64,000 nucleotides of DNA from Nocardioides terrae (GCF_900112345.1 NZ_FOLB01000006.1:62001-126000), one strand, 5' to 3'. Counted from the first letter of the stretch, positions 1 through 11,278 are shown. Numbers and translations: made by a program. The notes: generated by a model from the sequence alone, not told the origin.

Positions 1-1033
1 TGGAGGAGACCGTCGCGCCCGCCACGACGCCCACCGAGAACGGCAGGAACGCGAAGCCGGCCCGCAGCGGGCTGTAGCCCACCAGCTGCTGGATGAACAG
101 GCTCAGGAAGTAGAACATCGCGAACATGGCGGCCGGAGCGATCATCATGGCCACGAAACTGGTCGCACGGGTGCGGTTGGCGAAGATGCGGATCGGCAGC
201 AGCGGGTGCTCCACCCGCGACTCGATGACCGCGAACGCAATCAGCAGGAGCACACCGGCCACGAGGGACCCGATGGTCTGGCCCGCGCCCCAGCCGTAGT
301 CGGCCGAGCCGGCGCGGGTCAGCCCGAAGACGACGCCGAGCAGGCCGAGCGTGCCGGTGATCGCACCGGGGATGTCCATCTGGCCCGGGTGGGACTCGGA
401 CTCGGCCAGCACTCGCGGAGCGAGCGCGGCCGCGACCAGACCGATCGGGACGTTGATGAGGAAGGTGAGCCGCCAGCCGTCGACGTCGAGGCCGAGGAAG
501 CTGTCCAGGCCGGTGAGCCAGCCACCGAGGATGAGGCCGACCGCGGCGCCCGCACCGGACATGGCGCCGTACATGGCGAACGCGCGGTTGCGCTGCGGTC
601 CGGCAGGGAACGTCGTGGTGATCAGCGCCAGGGCGGCGGGAGCGGCGAGCGCGGCGCCGAGGCCCTGCAGGCCTCGGGCGCCGAGCAGGAGCGCCTCGTT
701 CTGGGCGATACCGCCCAGCAGGGACGCCACCGCGAAGGTCGCGAGGCCGGTCATGAACATCCTGCGCCGGCCGTAGAGGTCGCCGAGCCGCCCACCGAGC
801 AGCAGCAGCCCGCCGAAGGCGAGCGAGTAGCCGGTGACGATCCAGGTCAGGTTGGCCTGGGAGATCTCCAGGTCCTGGCCGATGTAGGGGAGCGCGATGT
901 TGGCGATGGTGGCGTCGAGCACGACCATCAGCTGCGCGACCAGGATGAGGGTCAGGGCCAGGCCGAGGTTCCGGTGGCCGTTGGTGGTGCCCGCTTCTTC
1001 GATGGGCGGGTCTGTCGCTTCGATACTCGTCAT
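1..1033 (-). CDS. MFS drug efflux transporter, DHA2 (EmrB/QacA) type, 3' end outside window
   Basis: Partial gene: 344 codons from the ATG at 1033 to the window edge with no stop. It encodes an inner-membrane proton-driven exporter. The N-terminus is a short acidic cytoplasmic tail followed by the first helix with the LMVVLDATIANIALP stretch typical of 14-helix DHA2 exporters, then the motif A region GGRLGDLYGRRR between helices 2 and 3, and further hydrophobic segments. The gene is head-to-tail with a TetR regulator (1671 down to 1066), 32 bp upstream on the same strand, so the pair probably forms an operon governed by the palindrome at 1701-1717. Substrate cannot be read from sequence; toxic cations, dyes or antibiotics are the usual ones for the family. 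Confidence 0.9.
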   Translation of the reverse strand, partial: MTSIEATDPPIEEAGTTNGHRNLGLALTLILVAQLMVVLDATIANIALPYIGQDLEISQANLTWIVTGYSLAFGGLLLLGGRLGDLYGRRRMFMTGLATFAVASLLGGIAQNEALLLGARGLQGLGAALAAPAALALITTTFPAGPQRNRAFAMYGAMSGAGAAVGLILGGWLTGLDSFLGLDVDGWRLTFLINVPIGLVAAALAPRVLAESESHPGQMDIPGAITGTLGLLGVVFGLTRAGSADYGWGAGQTIGSLVAGVLLLIAFAVIESRVEHPLLPIRIFANRTRATSFVAMMIAPAAMFAMFYFLSLFIQQLVGYSPLRAGFAFLPFSVGVVAGATVSS

Positions 1034-1065
1034 GCCGGTTCCTTGCGTCCTTGTGGGGAAAGGGG

Positions 1066-1671
1066 TCAGTCGCGCGTCGGGTCGACGCCGGCCGCGGGGA
1101 GGATGATCTGGTCGAGCACCCTCGTGATCAGGTCCTCGTCGGGCAGCTGGCCCATGACGAAGACGCGGTGGAGGACGATGCCGGCCAAGGCCGGCTCGAT
1201 GAGGTCGAGGTCGATGTCGTCGCGCAGCTCGCCGCGCGCCTTGGCCCGCTCCCACGGGGCCCGCGAGAGCGCGAGCTTCTCCGCGACGAACCGCGCGCGG
1301 AACTGCTCGGCGAACTCCGGGTCACGCTGGATGGCGGTCAGGACGCTGCTGAACACGGCGACCGCGTCGGGGTCGGTGAGCCCGCCCATCCCGCAGAAGC
1401 CGGCCTCGAGATCGCCGCGCAGGCTGCCGGTGTCGGGGAACTCGTGCGGACCCTTGGAGTGGGCCAGCGCGTCGACGACGAGGTTGGCCTTGCTCGACCA
1501 GCGCCGGTAGAGGGTCGCCTTCGAGGCCTTCGCCCGCGTGGCGACGGCGTCCATGGTGAGCCGGTCGTAGCCGACCTCACCGAGGGTCGCCAGCGTCGCC
1601 TCGAGGATCTCGAGCTCGCGGTCGCCCTCGACGCGAGGGCGGTGCTTGCCCAGGGCTCGGGCCAGGTTCAT
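1066..1671 (-). CDS. TetR/AcrR family transcriptional repressor
   Basis: A 201-residue TetR protein. The N-terminal HTH reads ILEATLATLGEVGYDRLTMDAVATRAKASKATLYRRW, which is the standard TetR DNA-binding domain, and the C-terminal half is the variable ligand-binding region. An upstream ATG at 1689 would add MTGAPP, but the ATG at 1671 has a GGAG eight bases upstream and is preferred. It sits directly upstream of an MFS exporter on the same strand and its own promoter carries a perfect 8+8 bp palindrome (1701-1717), which fits the common arrangement of a repressor controlling itself and an efflux pump. The ligand is unknown. Confidence 0.9.
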   Translation of the reverse strand: MNLARALGKHRPRVEGDRELEILEATLATLGEVGYDRLTMDAVATRAKASKATLYRRWSSKANLVVDALAHSKGPHEFPDTGSLRGDLEAGFCGMGGLTDPDAVAVFSSVLTAIQRDPEFAEQFRARFVAEKLALSRAPWERAKARGELRDDIDLDLIEPALAGIVLHRVFVMGQLPDEDLITRVLDQIILPAAGVDPTRD

Positions 1672-1700
1672 CGGGGGTGCTCCAGTCATCGACTTCGTAG

Positions 1701-1717
1701 AACGAAACAGTTTCGTT
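1701..1717. promoter_or_regulatory. Candidate TetR operator
   Basis: Perfect inverted repeat AACGAAAC-A-GTTTCGTT, located 30 bp upstream of the preferred tetR start (12 bp upstream of the alternative ATG at 1689). A half-site GTCGTTTC follows at 1741-1748. Size and place fit an autorepression site for the TetR protein encoded at 1066-1671; binding is inferred. Confidence 0.6.
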
Positions 1718-1908
1718 TCACCGTCGAACGATGGTACGCCGTCGTTTCATTCCCGCGAAAGCGAGTTTTCTTCGAGGATCTCCGCGTCCGGTTCCGAGCC
1801 CGGCGTACGACGTCTCCAACGACACCTTGAAGCCGGCTGTTCCCGGTGCTAAATGAACAGTTGATGACCCGGACCGGGTCACGACCGAACGACTATCGGA
1901 GGTGAACC

Positions 1909-2355
1909 ATGTTGATGCGTACCGACCCCTTCCGCGACTTCGACCGGCTCGCCCAGCAGCTCCTGGGCACCGGCTCCACGTCGCGCCCGGCGATCATGCC
2001 GATGGACGCCTGGCGTGAGGGCGACCGCTTCGTCGTCGAGTTCGACCTGCCCGGCGTCGCACCGGACACACTCGACATCGACGTCGAGCGCAACGTCCTC
2101 ACGGTCAGGGCCGAGCGCCCGGCGAGAAGCGGCGACTGGGAGCCGCTCGCGTCCGAGCGGCCGAAGGGCCTCTTCAGCAGGCAGCTCGTCCTCGGTGACA
2201 ACCTCGACCTCCAGCAGGTCGACGCGAGCTACGACGCCGGCGTGCTGCGGCTGACGATCCCCGTCGCCGAGCGGGCCAAGCCGCGCAGGATCGAGGTCAG
2301 GACCGGTAGCGATCAGCTGTCGGCAGGCAGCAACACCGACGCCATCACCGCCTGA
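1909..2355 (+). CDS. Small heat shock protein, Hsp20/alpha-crystallin family
   Basis: A 148-residue cytoplasmic holdase chaperone that binds unfolding proteins without ATP. It starts with the actinobacterial Hsp18-type [14 protein letters not shown], then an alpha-crystallin domain at about residues 32-135 including the [20 protein letters not shown] strand pair, ending in the IPV tripeptide (VxI/IxI-like) near 122-124 used for oligomer docking. The start is supported by GGAGGTG eight bases upstream. No HspR-type HAIR inverted repeat was found upstream, so the mode of heat control is not visible. Confidence 0.93.
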   Translation: MLMRTDPFRDFDRLAQQLLGTGSTSRPAIMPMDAWREGDRFVVEFDLPGVAPDTLDIDVERNVLTVRAERPARSGDWEPLASERPKGLFSRQLVLGDNLDLQQVDASYDAGVLRLTIPVAERAKPRRIEVRTGSDQLSAGSNTDAITA

Positions 2356-2365
2356 TCAGCCCTGA

Positions 2366-4693
<2,328 letters not shown>

Positions 4694-4703
4694 GGTGGGC
4701 GCC

Positions 4704-5852
4704 GTGAGCGCGCGTGGTGTGGTTCCCTTCACGACTCCGTGGGTCGCACCGGCCGAGGAGCTCTACGTGCTGGAGGCGTTGCGGTCCGGTCTGACCAGCG
4801 GCGACGGGCCGTTCACGCGGCGAGCGACGAGGCTGGTCGAGGCCCTCGTCGGTGGCGGCAGGGCGCTTCTGACGACGTCGTGCACGCATGCGCTCGAGAT
4901 GACGGCCCTCCTCCTGGACATCAAGCCTGGCGACGAGGTGATCCTCCCGTCGTTCACCTTCGTCTCGACGGCCAACGCGTTCGTGCTGAGAGGAGCCACG
5001 CCGGTCTTCGTCGACATCAGGGAGGACACGTTCAACCTGGACGAGCGCCTGCTGGAGGCGGCCATCACGCCTCGGACCCGAGCGATCGTGGTGGTCCACT
5101 ACGGCGGCGTGGCGTGTGCGATGGACGAGATCGGGGCGATCGCACAGCGGCACGGCATCACGGTCGTGGAGGACAATGCCCATGGTCTGGGCGGCGCTTA
5201 CCGCGGTCGCCCGCTCGGCTCGTTGGCGCCGCTGGCGACGCAGAGCTTCCATGCGACCAAGAACGTCTCGTGCGGCGAAGGGGGCGCCCTCGTGCTCAAC
5301 GACGAGAGCCTCGTGGACCGGGCCGAGATCCTCCGCGAGAAGGGCACCAACCGCAGCCAGTTCTACCGCGGCATGGTGGACAAGTACCGCTGGATGGACG
5401 TCGGCTCGAGCTACCTTCCGTCCGACGTCCTGGCCGCGATGCTGACCGCGCAGCTGGAGTCGTTCAACACCATCCAGGAACGGCGCGGACAGATTTGGGA
5501 CACCTACCACAAGCAGCTGGCCGGTTGGGCCGCCGCCAACGGCGTCCGACTGCCCGTCGTACCCGATGAGTGCGACCATCCGGCTCACGTCTACGCGTTG
5601 TTGGCGCCCACCCACGACGACCGCACCCGCTTCATCGAGGCTCTGTCACGCCATGGGATCGTGGCGCCCTTCCACTACGTACCGCTGCACGAGTCGCCGG
5701 TCGGCGAGCAGGTGGGGCGGACGGCTGCCGGTGGTTGCCCCGTCACGACCGACGTCAGCTCCCGACTGCTGCGGCTGCCCCTGTTCGCATCGCTGTCCGA
5801 CGCCGACCTCGAGTACGTCATCGATGCGGTCGTGACCCTCACCGCGGCATGA
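4704..5852 (+). CDS. wecE: dTDP-4-amino-4,6-dideoxygalactose transaminase-like (WecE/RffA, DegT/DnrJ/EryC1 family)
   Basis: A 382-residue PLP-dependent sugar aminotransferase. The core FHATKNVSCGEGGAL contains the PLP lysine (Lys186), and the stretch from REKGTNRSQFYRG through DKYRWMDVGSSYLPSD is the signature that separates WecE-type enzymes from other DegT proteins. The expected reaction is glutamate-dependent amination of dTDP-4-keto-6-deoxyglucose to dTDP-4-amino-4,6-dideoxygalactose (dTDP-fucosamine), which fits the WecD-like acetyltransferase that overlaps its 3' end by ATGA. Starts at 4680, 4695 and 4704 are in frame; 4704 has AGGTGG upstream. In enterobacteria this sugar goes into common antigen; here the final glycan is unknown. 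Confidence 0.88.
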   Translation: MSARGVVPFTTPWVAPAEELYVLEALRSGLTSGDGPFTRRATRLVEALVGGGRALLTTSCTHALEMTALLLDIKPGDEVILPSFTFVSTANAFVLRGATPVFVDIREDTFNLDERLLEAAITPRTRAIVVVHYGGVACAMDEIGAIAQRHGITVVEDNAHGLGGAYRGRPLGSLAPLATQSFHATKNVSCGEGGALVLNDESLVDRAEILREKGTNRSQFYRGMVDKYRWMDVGSSYLPSDVLAAMLTAQLESFNTIQERRGQIWDTYHKQLAGWAAANGVRLPVVPDECDHPAHVYALLAPTHDDRTRFIEALSRHGIVAPFHYVPLHESPVGEQVGRTAAGGCPVTTDVSSRLLRLPLFASLSDADLEYVIDAVVTLTAA

Positions 5853-6694
5853 GCTGGTCCGGCCTGACCAGCGATCGGCCGGTCTCGCTGGTCGAGTCCC
5901 CGCTCGAGTCCGCGCGCTTCGGCAGATCGGTCGCCCGACTCCTCGTGTCCACCGGCACAGGCGAGTCCGATGCCGACATCGCCGCCCTCGTGGGCGGTTC
6001 AAACGCGGATGTGGTCATCGTCCGCTACCCGGCCTTGCGTGTGCCGCTCTTCGCGCGGCTCGCCGCCACAGGTCGCGTAGCCCTCTTCGCCGACCAGCTC
6101 GACTACTGGCGGTTGGGGGTCGGCGAGGGTCGCGCTTCCGAGGCTCCGGCCGGGATGGAGGTCGTGCCGATCGACGCGCTCCCGCCATCGGTCGGACGCC
6201 GGCTCGTCGATGACCTGGTCGGAGAGATCTTCGAGGGCTACGGCAATCACTACCTGGCGGATCCGTTGTTCGACCCGGAGCTGGCTCTGCAGGGCTACCG
6301 CGAGTGGGCGCAGCGGACGGTGGACGTCGCTGCGGACGGTGACGCTTGCTTGGTCCTGCGCGACGGTGACCAAGCCGTCGGACTGGCGACCACCTCCGGC
6401 GACGGTGAGCACCGCGAGATCGAGCTCGCCGGGATCCGGCCCGCGTGGCAGGGACGCGGTCACTACGCACACTTGCTGAGCGGCGTCGAGGAGTGGGCAC
6501 GCCAGCAGGGCGAGGAGGCGATCGTGATCTCGACGCAGGTGCACAACACCGGCGTACGTCGGGCTTGGACCCGCTACGGCTTCGAGCCGGTCGAGGCCTT
6601 CACGACCGTGCACCTGGTCTCGCCAAGGCTGCTGCCTCAGTCCTCGGGGAGCTCGGGATGGGCTGAGACGTCGCTCCGCTCGCGGATGATGTAG
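5849..6694 (+). CDS. GNAT acetyltransferase, WecD-like amino-sugar N-acetyltransferase
   Basis: A 281-residue protein with a C-terminal GNAT fold (about 165-270; acetyl-CoA loop around GIRPAWQGRGHYAHLL and the NTGVRRAWTRYGFEP end). The N-terminal domain (about 8-85, with LVESPLESARFGRSVARL) has the layout of the WecD/RffC N-terminal lobe. Its ATG overlaps the stop of the WecE-like gene (ATGA at 5849-5852), so the two products are probably made together, and the likely substrate is the 4-amino group of the sugar nucleotide made by WecE. The 3' end overlaps the convergent glycosyltransferase by 58 bp. Family assignment is clear; the exact substrate is inference from the neighbour. Confidence 0.78.
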   Translation: MSWSGLTSDRPVSLVESPLESARFGRSVARLLVSTGTGESDADIAALVGGSNADVVIVRYPALRVPLFARLAATGRVALFADQLDYWRLGVGEGRASEAPAGMEVVPIDALPPSVGRRLVDDLVGEIFEGYGNHYLADPLFDPELALQGYREWAQRTVDVAADGDACLVLRDGDQAVGLATTSGDGEHREIELAGIRPAWQGRGHYAHLLSGVEEWARQQGEEAIVISTQVHNTGVRRAWTRYGFEPVEAFTTVHLVSPRLLPQSSGSSGWAETSLRSRMM

Positions 6695-7584
6695 GTCGGG
6701 CGTCCGGCGTTGGCGTGATGGAGCCGGCCGATGTACTCACCGAGGACCCCGACAGCCACCATCTGCGCGCTCGAGAAGATTGCGATCATCGAGGCCAGCG
6801 TGGTGAATCCGGCGACCTGGATGCGGTCGGTGAAGTAGGCGACGAGGATGCTCGCCAGGAGGACGGCGCCGAGCAGCCCGCAAGCGAGCCCGAGGTAGAT
6901 CACGAACCGCAACGGTGCTGTCGAGTAGCCCAGCACCATGTTCAAGGCGTGCCGGATGAGCAGGCGTGGCGTGTAGTTGGAGGCCCCTTCCTCCCGCTCG
7001 GCCATCCGGACGTCCACCCGGGTCGCCCGGTTGGTCGCCCACGAGAGCGCGACGTCGAGGTTGATGTCGGGACCGGTGGCACCGACGAACGCGTCACGGA
7101 GGTAGGTGTGGAAGGCACGGAACGCACTGATGTCCCGGGCACCCTCGATCTGAAGGGTCAGGCTGAGAGCCGACTTGACCGACCGGGAGGCGAGGCTCCG
7201 GACCCACCCGTGCTCCTCCACCCGTGCGACACCGTAGACCAGCTCGTGCTCGGAGCTCAGGGCGTCGAGCAGCGTCGGAACCTCCTCCGGGAGGTGTTGG
7301 AGGTCGTCGTCCATGGTGACGGTCGTCTGATACCTCGCCAACCGGATGCCAGCGAGCAACGCGCTGTGCTGGCCGTAGTTGCGAGAGAGTCGGATCGCGC
7401 GAACCGCGCTGTGCATCTCCGAGAGCGCGTGGGCGACGTCCCACGTGTCGTCCGGGCTGCCGTCGACCACGAGCAGGACCTCGAAGGTCGAGCCGCTGCT
7501 CTCGAACGTGGCGACAAGGCGCTGGACCAGCCGAGGCAAGGTCGATGCGGACCGATAGCAGGGGACGACAACAGAGACGGACAT
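6637..7584 (-). CDS. Polyprenyl-phosphate glycosyltransferase, GT2 family (ArnC/GtrB/DPM1-like)
   Basis: A 315-residue membrane enzyme expected to move a sugar from a nucleotide donor to polyprenyl phosphate on the cytoplasmic face. It has the GT2 nucleotide-binding start SVSVVVPCYRSASTLPRL, VVDGSPDDTWD, the metal-binding DDDLQHLPE (DxD-type) motif, and two C-terminal transmembrane helices (about 225-255 and 260-290) with the short tail typical of the ArnC/GtrB group. An upstream in-frame ATG at 7656 would add 24 residues without family resemblance; 7584 is preferred. It is divergent from a methyltransferase (start 7622), leaving only 37 bp between them. It may load the sugar made by the WecE/WecD pair onto a lipid carrier. 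Confidence 0.88.
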   Translation of the reverse strand: MSVSVVVPCYRSASTLPRLVQRLVATFESSGSTFEVLLVVDGSPDDTWDVAHALSEMHSAVRAIRLSRNYGQHSALLAGIRLARYQTTVTMDDDLQHLPEEVPTLLDALSSEHELVYGVARVEEHGWVRSLASRSVKSALSLTLQIEGARDISAFRAFHTYLRDAFVGATGPDINLDVALSWATNRATRVDVRMAEREEGASNYTPRLLIRHALNMVLGYSTAPLRFVIYLGLACGLLGAVLLASILVAYFTDRIQVAGFTTLASMIAIFSSAQMVAVGVLGEYIGRLHHANAGRPTYIIRERSDVSAHPELPED

Positions 7585-7607
7585 CGGCGGCAGTCTCCCA
7601 CACCGGG

Positions 7608-7613
7608 TAGTGT
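7608..7613 (+). promoter_or_regulatory. Candidate -10 (TAGTGT) for methyltransferase
   Basis: TAGTGT ends 8 nt before the ATG at 7622 in a 37-bp divergent gap, which points to a leaderless mRNA. Confidence 0.45.
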
Positions 7614-7621
7614 CGCCAGCC

Positions 7622-8338
7622 ATGACTTCCGTCGACCAGGCGCCGTCGTCGTCCATCGCGCAGCCGGGCTACTGGTGGTACCAGGCTCGCTCGGACCTGC
7701 TTCGCACCGTACTGGCCCCACACCTCGGGCCCGACGCACGCCTGCTCGACGTGGGGAGTGCGGACGGACCGAGCGTCGCGTGGATGGAGGAGTTGTGCCG
7801 GTGCCGCGTGGCGCTCGACGTCGACCTCGACGCGCTCGCCCCCGGCGACGTGTGCGGATCGGCGCTCCAGCTCCCTTTCACCGACGAGGCCTTCGATGTG
7901 GTGGCGGCCTTCGACGTCGTGGAGCACTGCGACCCGGAGTCGACGGCGATGTCCGAGCTCGCCCGGGTGCTCGCTCCTGGCGGCCGGATGCTCCTCGCCG
8001 TTCCCGCCTACCAGTGGGCCTGGACCCGGTTCGACGTGGACGCCGGGCATTACCGCCGCTATACGCGTCGCAGACTGGTGTCCGCGGCGACGACCGCGGG
8101 GCTCGACGTACGTCGAGCGACGTACATTTTCTCCGGTACGTTCCCGCTCTTCGTCGCCGAAAGGCTCGCTCGTCGGCTGCGACCGGCCCGGGAGGAGCCG
8201 GACACCCGTCTTCCGGAGGTCTCGCCGTGGCTCGAGAAGCTCCTCATGGTGCTGTGCCGCTGGGACCAACGGGTGCTTGCCTCGCGCGACCTGCCCTTCG
8301 GCTCGTCGGTGGTCCTGGTGGCCGTGAAACCCGGCTGA
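7622..8338 (+). CDS. Class I SAM-dependent methyltransferase
   Basis: A 238-residue methyltransferase. Motif I is LLDVGSADGPSVAWM (SAM binding), an acidic residue ends the second strand in ALDVDLD, DVVAAFDVVEHC is motif II and RVLAPGGRMLLAVPAYQW is motif III, with HYRRYTRRRL downstream as in the group that acts on sugars or lipids in glycan clusters. A GTG at 7610 is in frame, but the ATG at 7622 is favoured by the TAGTGT hexamer. It is transcribed away from the GT2 gene and towards a large membrane protein; substrate unknown, presumably a glycan or lipid-linked intermediate of the same locus. Confidence 0.85.
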   Translation: MTSVDQAPSSSIAQPGYWWYQARSDLLRTVLAPHLGPDARLLDVGSADGPSVAWMEELCRCRVALDVDLDALAPGDVCGSALQLPFTDEAFDVVAAFDVVEHCDPESTAMSELARVLAPGGRMLLAVPAYQWAWTRFDVDAGHYRRYTRRRLVSAATTAGLDVRRATYIFSGTFPLFVAERLARRLRPAREEPDTRLPEVSPWLEKLLMVLCRWDQRVLASRDLPFGSSVVLVAVKPG

Positions 8339-8386
8339 ACCCGCCCACGCTTTCGCGGGAGCCGCAGCCGACGGTGGGGCGTACCG

Positions 8387-10666
8387 TCAGCTCAGCTGGA
8401 GCACGGTGAATCGCCCCGCACTGAACCTTTTCCGGGTGAGGCTGACCAGACCGTCGAGGTCGACGGGGTAGGCCCGATCGACGAGGAGCCAGCGGACCCC
8501 ACGTTCCCGAAGCGCGTCGAGCCTTTCCTGGGTAGGTGTCTGGAAAGCAGCGTCGTTGGCCGTCAGCAGCGAGTGATCCCAGAACGGGCTGATCACGCTG
8601 CTGACCTGTCGTTCGTCCGGGCCGGAGGCTTCGCGCGGCACGTAGGCCCACCCCTCGACCAGGAACTGTCGTTCGCTGTACGCGGCCATCCAGAACTGGC
8701 GGGCGTCGCAGGGTTCGGCCCGCGGAACCGCGCAGTGGGCATTGGTCGCGACCAGATCCTGCGGCGCGGCGTGCGCTCGAAGCCACCGGGCGGCAACGAT
8801 GCCCCCTGCGGCGATCGCGGCGGGCTGGGGTGGCGCCACCGCGCTGTCGCGCCCGGTCGCAAGCTCGAGCGCCCGGGCGGTCGTCGGTGCGAGTCCCGTT
8901 CCGACGAAGGCCAGGATCAGCGCGGGCATCAGCAGCTTGGTCGGGTTCGTGAGACCCCTGGCCCGCGCGGCGACGGTGGTGGCGAGCGCGATGCCGCCGA
9001 CGACCAGCAGGACGAGGGTCATGGGGAACACCTTCGTCTCGACGACGTAGTCGAGGTCGCGGACGGTGGTCGCCGTGGGCACCGCCTCCCTATCGACCGC
9101 GATCAGCAGGAGACCCGCGATCAGGCCGACGACGAGCGCGCCCACGAGGAGGCGACCGATCGGGGACGGGAGCCAGCGTGTGATGCGTCCCGTGGCGGTC
9201 GGGGGCGGGACTGCGATGAGCGCGGAGAAGGCCGGCCAGACGGCGTGCAGGCCGAGCACGCCGCCGAGCAGCATCGGGAGGAATACGACGTACACGAAGT
9301 AGTACTCGCTGAGCCCCTCCTGATGGAACGCCAGTCCGGCGCCGAGGCCGGAAGCGCACAGGACGACGAGGAAGACCCGGTCAGGCTGTCGCCATCCTCC
9401 GCGCGCCAGCCAGGCCAGCGCGCCGGCGCCCGTGGAGAGATAGCCGAGGGATGACACGGCTGCGAGCGCCGCTTCACCGCGCGAGAGTGCGCCGAACTCG
9501 GAGGTGAAGGTGAACGGGGACCACGCGAGCCCGTGGGTACCGCCACCGCCGAAGAAGAGGTACATCCCGACGACGAACGCCACGACGGACAGCACCGCGA
9601 GCCCGGCAGCTGTTATGGCGCGAGACCGGTCGACCATCACAGCGATCAGCGTCGCTGCAACGAGGCCGGCCATCAACGTCGGCAACGACGTGGACTTCGC
9701 TCCGATCATGGCGATCATGGACAGAGCCATCGCCAGCCACACTGCCGGTCCGCGCCACTTCCCGCGCAGCATCTCCAGGGCGAGCAGCACTCCGACCACG
9801 AGAGCGGCGTTGACGAATCCGGCGCTCGGTGAGGCCATGATCCTGACCACCAGGAACCGCTCACCGGAACCGTCGGACCAATTGCTGAAGTTGACGGGCG
9901 CCACCAACAGGCCGGCCATGACGGCGAGCCCGGTCCAGCGGGCATCGCTCAACCGGACGGCGACGAACGCGAGCGCCACGCACACGAAGACGGTCAGGGT
10001 GGGCAGGCTGAGCGAACGCAGGAGCACGATCGGCTCGACCCCGCTCGCCCATGAGGCGGCCGCCACGTGGAGGTGGCTGAGCCAGTGATATTCGAGGTGC
10101 TCATCCGCGACGTAGGTGATCCGGGGCGGGAAGAACTCCTTCAGCCCCGTGGCGAGCGCGAGGTGGAAGGGCTCGTCGATGTAGGGGCGACGCAGTCCGG
10201 AGGTCGTGACCGGACTCACGGCCCACACCTCGTGCGCGAACCAGGTCAGGACATAGGCCGCCCCGGCGGAGATGCCCCACGACCATGCCAGTGGCATGCG
10301 TTCCCCGCGGCGGGTCCAGAGCAGCCGACGGCTCGGGTGGGCCAGGCTCAGGGCGATCGCGATCGCGGGCCACAGCAGGTAGAGCCGCGGATGGCCGGCG
10401 GCCAGGCAACCGAGGTACACAGGGAACTCGATGACATAGCCGACCAGCGCGCCGATGGCGAGGTCCTCGCCGAGTGGCCGCGCCTCCCTGCGGAGGCCCA
10501 GCCAGCGCCAGGCCAGGGTTCCGGGTAGCACGATCCAGCCGGCCAGATAAGCGCCGAACCGGGCGACATCGACCGGAGCGACCTCAGCCTGCGTGATGAC
10601 CAGGATGGATCCCAGAAGGATCACGAGTGCCGCCGGTATCCAAGCGGAGCGGAGGACGAGCGGCAT
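8387..10666 (-). CDS. Large polytopic membrane protein, possible GT-C type glycosyltransferase
   Basis: A 759-residue integral membrane protein not recognised at family level. About 14 hydrophobic segments fill residues 5-600. The loop after the fourth or fifth helix (around residues 160-205: PYIDEPFHLALATGLKEFFPP, then HLEYHWLSHLHVAAASW) holds acidic and His residues, as the first extracytoplasmic loop of GT-C enzymes does. A soluble tail of about 140 residues (WLRAHAAPQDLVATNAHC...) ends the protein; its wording resembles the extracytoplasmic tails of GT-C family proteins in which a residue makes its way through a fixed dwelling of repeated segments. The neighbourhood of WecE, WecD and GT2 genes supports a role in building a surface glycan, but this is inference only. 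Confidence 0.7.
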   Translation of the reverse strand: MPLVLRSAWIPAALVILLGSILVITQAEVAPVDVARFGAYLAGWIVLPGTLAWRWLGLRREARPLGEDLAIGALVGYVIEFPVYLGCLAAGHPRLYLLWPAIAIALSLAHPSRRLLWTRRGERMPLAWSWGISAGAAYVLTWFAHEVWAVSPVTTSGLRRPYIDEPFHLALATGLKEFFPPRITYVADEHLEYHWLSHLHVAAASWASGVEPIVLLRSLSLPTLTVFVCVALAFVAVRLSDARWTGLAVMAGLLVAPVNFSNWSDGSGERFLVVRIMASPSAGFVNAALVVGVLLALEMLRGKWRGPAVWLAMALSMIAMIGAKSTSLPTLMAGLVAATLIAVMVDRSRAITAAGLAVLSVVAFVVGMYLFFGGGGTHGLAWSPFTFTSEFGALSRGEAALAAVSSLGYLSTGAGALAWLARGGWRQPDRVFLVVLCASGLGAGLAFHQEGLSEYYFVYVVFLPMLLGGVLGLHAVWPAFSALIAVPPPTATGRITRWLPSPIGRLLVGALVVGLIAGLLLIAVDREAVPTATTVRDLDYVVETKVFPMTLVLLVVGGIALATTVAARARGLTNPTKLLMPALILAFVGTGLAPTTARALELATGRDSAVAPPQPAAIAAGGIVAARWLRAHAAPQDLVATNAHCAVPRAEPCDARQFWMAAYSERQFLVEGWAYVPREASGPDERQVSSVISPFWDHSLLTANDAAFQTPTQERLDALRERGVRWLLVDRAYPVDLDGLVSLTRKRFSAGRFTVLQLS

Positions 10667-10849
10667 AGGTCGGCGCGGCTGCTTCCAGGTCGACGGAGCG
10701 GACGGGGCCCATCTTCCCCTATGGCCCCCACCTCCGCCCCCGATAGGTCGGCGGCGCGCGACGACGCGGCTGGGGTGAGTGGTTCACCCAGAGGGTTACC
10801 GGGGTGGTCCACGAGTGCCGGCGAAGGGCCGGCCGGGAGGAGTGATCCG

Positions 10850-11278
10850 ATGACCACCGCACGCGACATCATGACGCGCGGGGCGGAGTGTGCGAAGCCC
10901 TATGAGACCCTGGTCGACGCCGCTCGACGCATGCGCATGCAGGACGTGGGTGCGCTGCCGATCTGCGGCGACGACGGTGAGATCAAGGGCATGATCACCG
11001 ATCGCGACATCGTCGTGAAGTGCATCGCCGCCGGCGGGAACCCGGCCGAGCACACCGTCGGCGAGCTCGCGCAGGGCTCCGCCGTCACGATCCGGGCCGG
11101 CGACAGCGTCGAGGTCGCGCTGCGCACGATGATGGGGGCCAACGTCCGCCGGCTGCCCGTGGTCGAGGGGCGCTCCGTGGTCGGCATGGTCAGCCTCGCC
11201 GACCTCGCGATGACCCTGCCGGAGGACGACGTCGGCGAGCTCGTCGGTGTCGTCTCGTCAGCACCCCCGAACAACTGA
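10850..11278 (+). CDS. CBS domain pair protein
   Basis: A 142-residue stand-alone protein made of two CBS motifs (about 8-62 and 72-128). The repeated patterns IMTRGAECAKPYETLVDAARRM with ICGDDGEIKGMITDRDIV, and AQGSAVTIRAGDSVEVALRTM with VVEGRSVVGMVSLADLA, form one Bateman module, which usually binds an adenine nucleotide and senses energy or redox state. The ATG at 10850 has GGGAGGAG seven to eight bases upstream; a longer reading from 10721 has low-complexity extra sequence and is rejected. Partner protein unknown. Confidence 0.88.
   Translation: MTTARDIMTRGAECAKPYETLVDAARRMRMQDVGALPICGDDGEIKGMITDRDIVVKCIAAGGNPAEHTVGELAQGSAVTIRAGDSVEVALRTMMGANVRRLPVVEGRSVVGMVSLADLAMTLPEDDVGELVGVVSSAPPNN

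Noticed and set aside
1821..1908. HspR (HAIR) operator upstream of hsp20
   Set aside because: CTTGA occurs once at 1826 but no paired TCAAG half at the right spacing is present.
10721..10849. Earlier start of the CBS gene giving 43 more residues
   Set aside because: The added part is Pro/Gly/Ser-rich with no domain, while the ATG at 10850 has a strong GGGAGGAG site.
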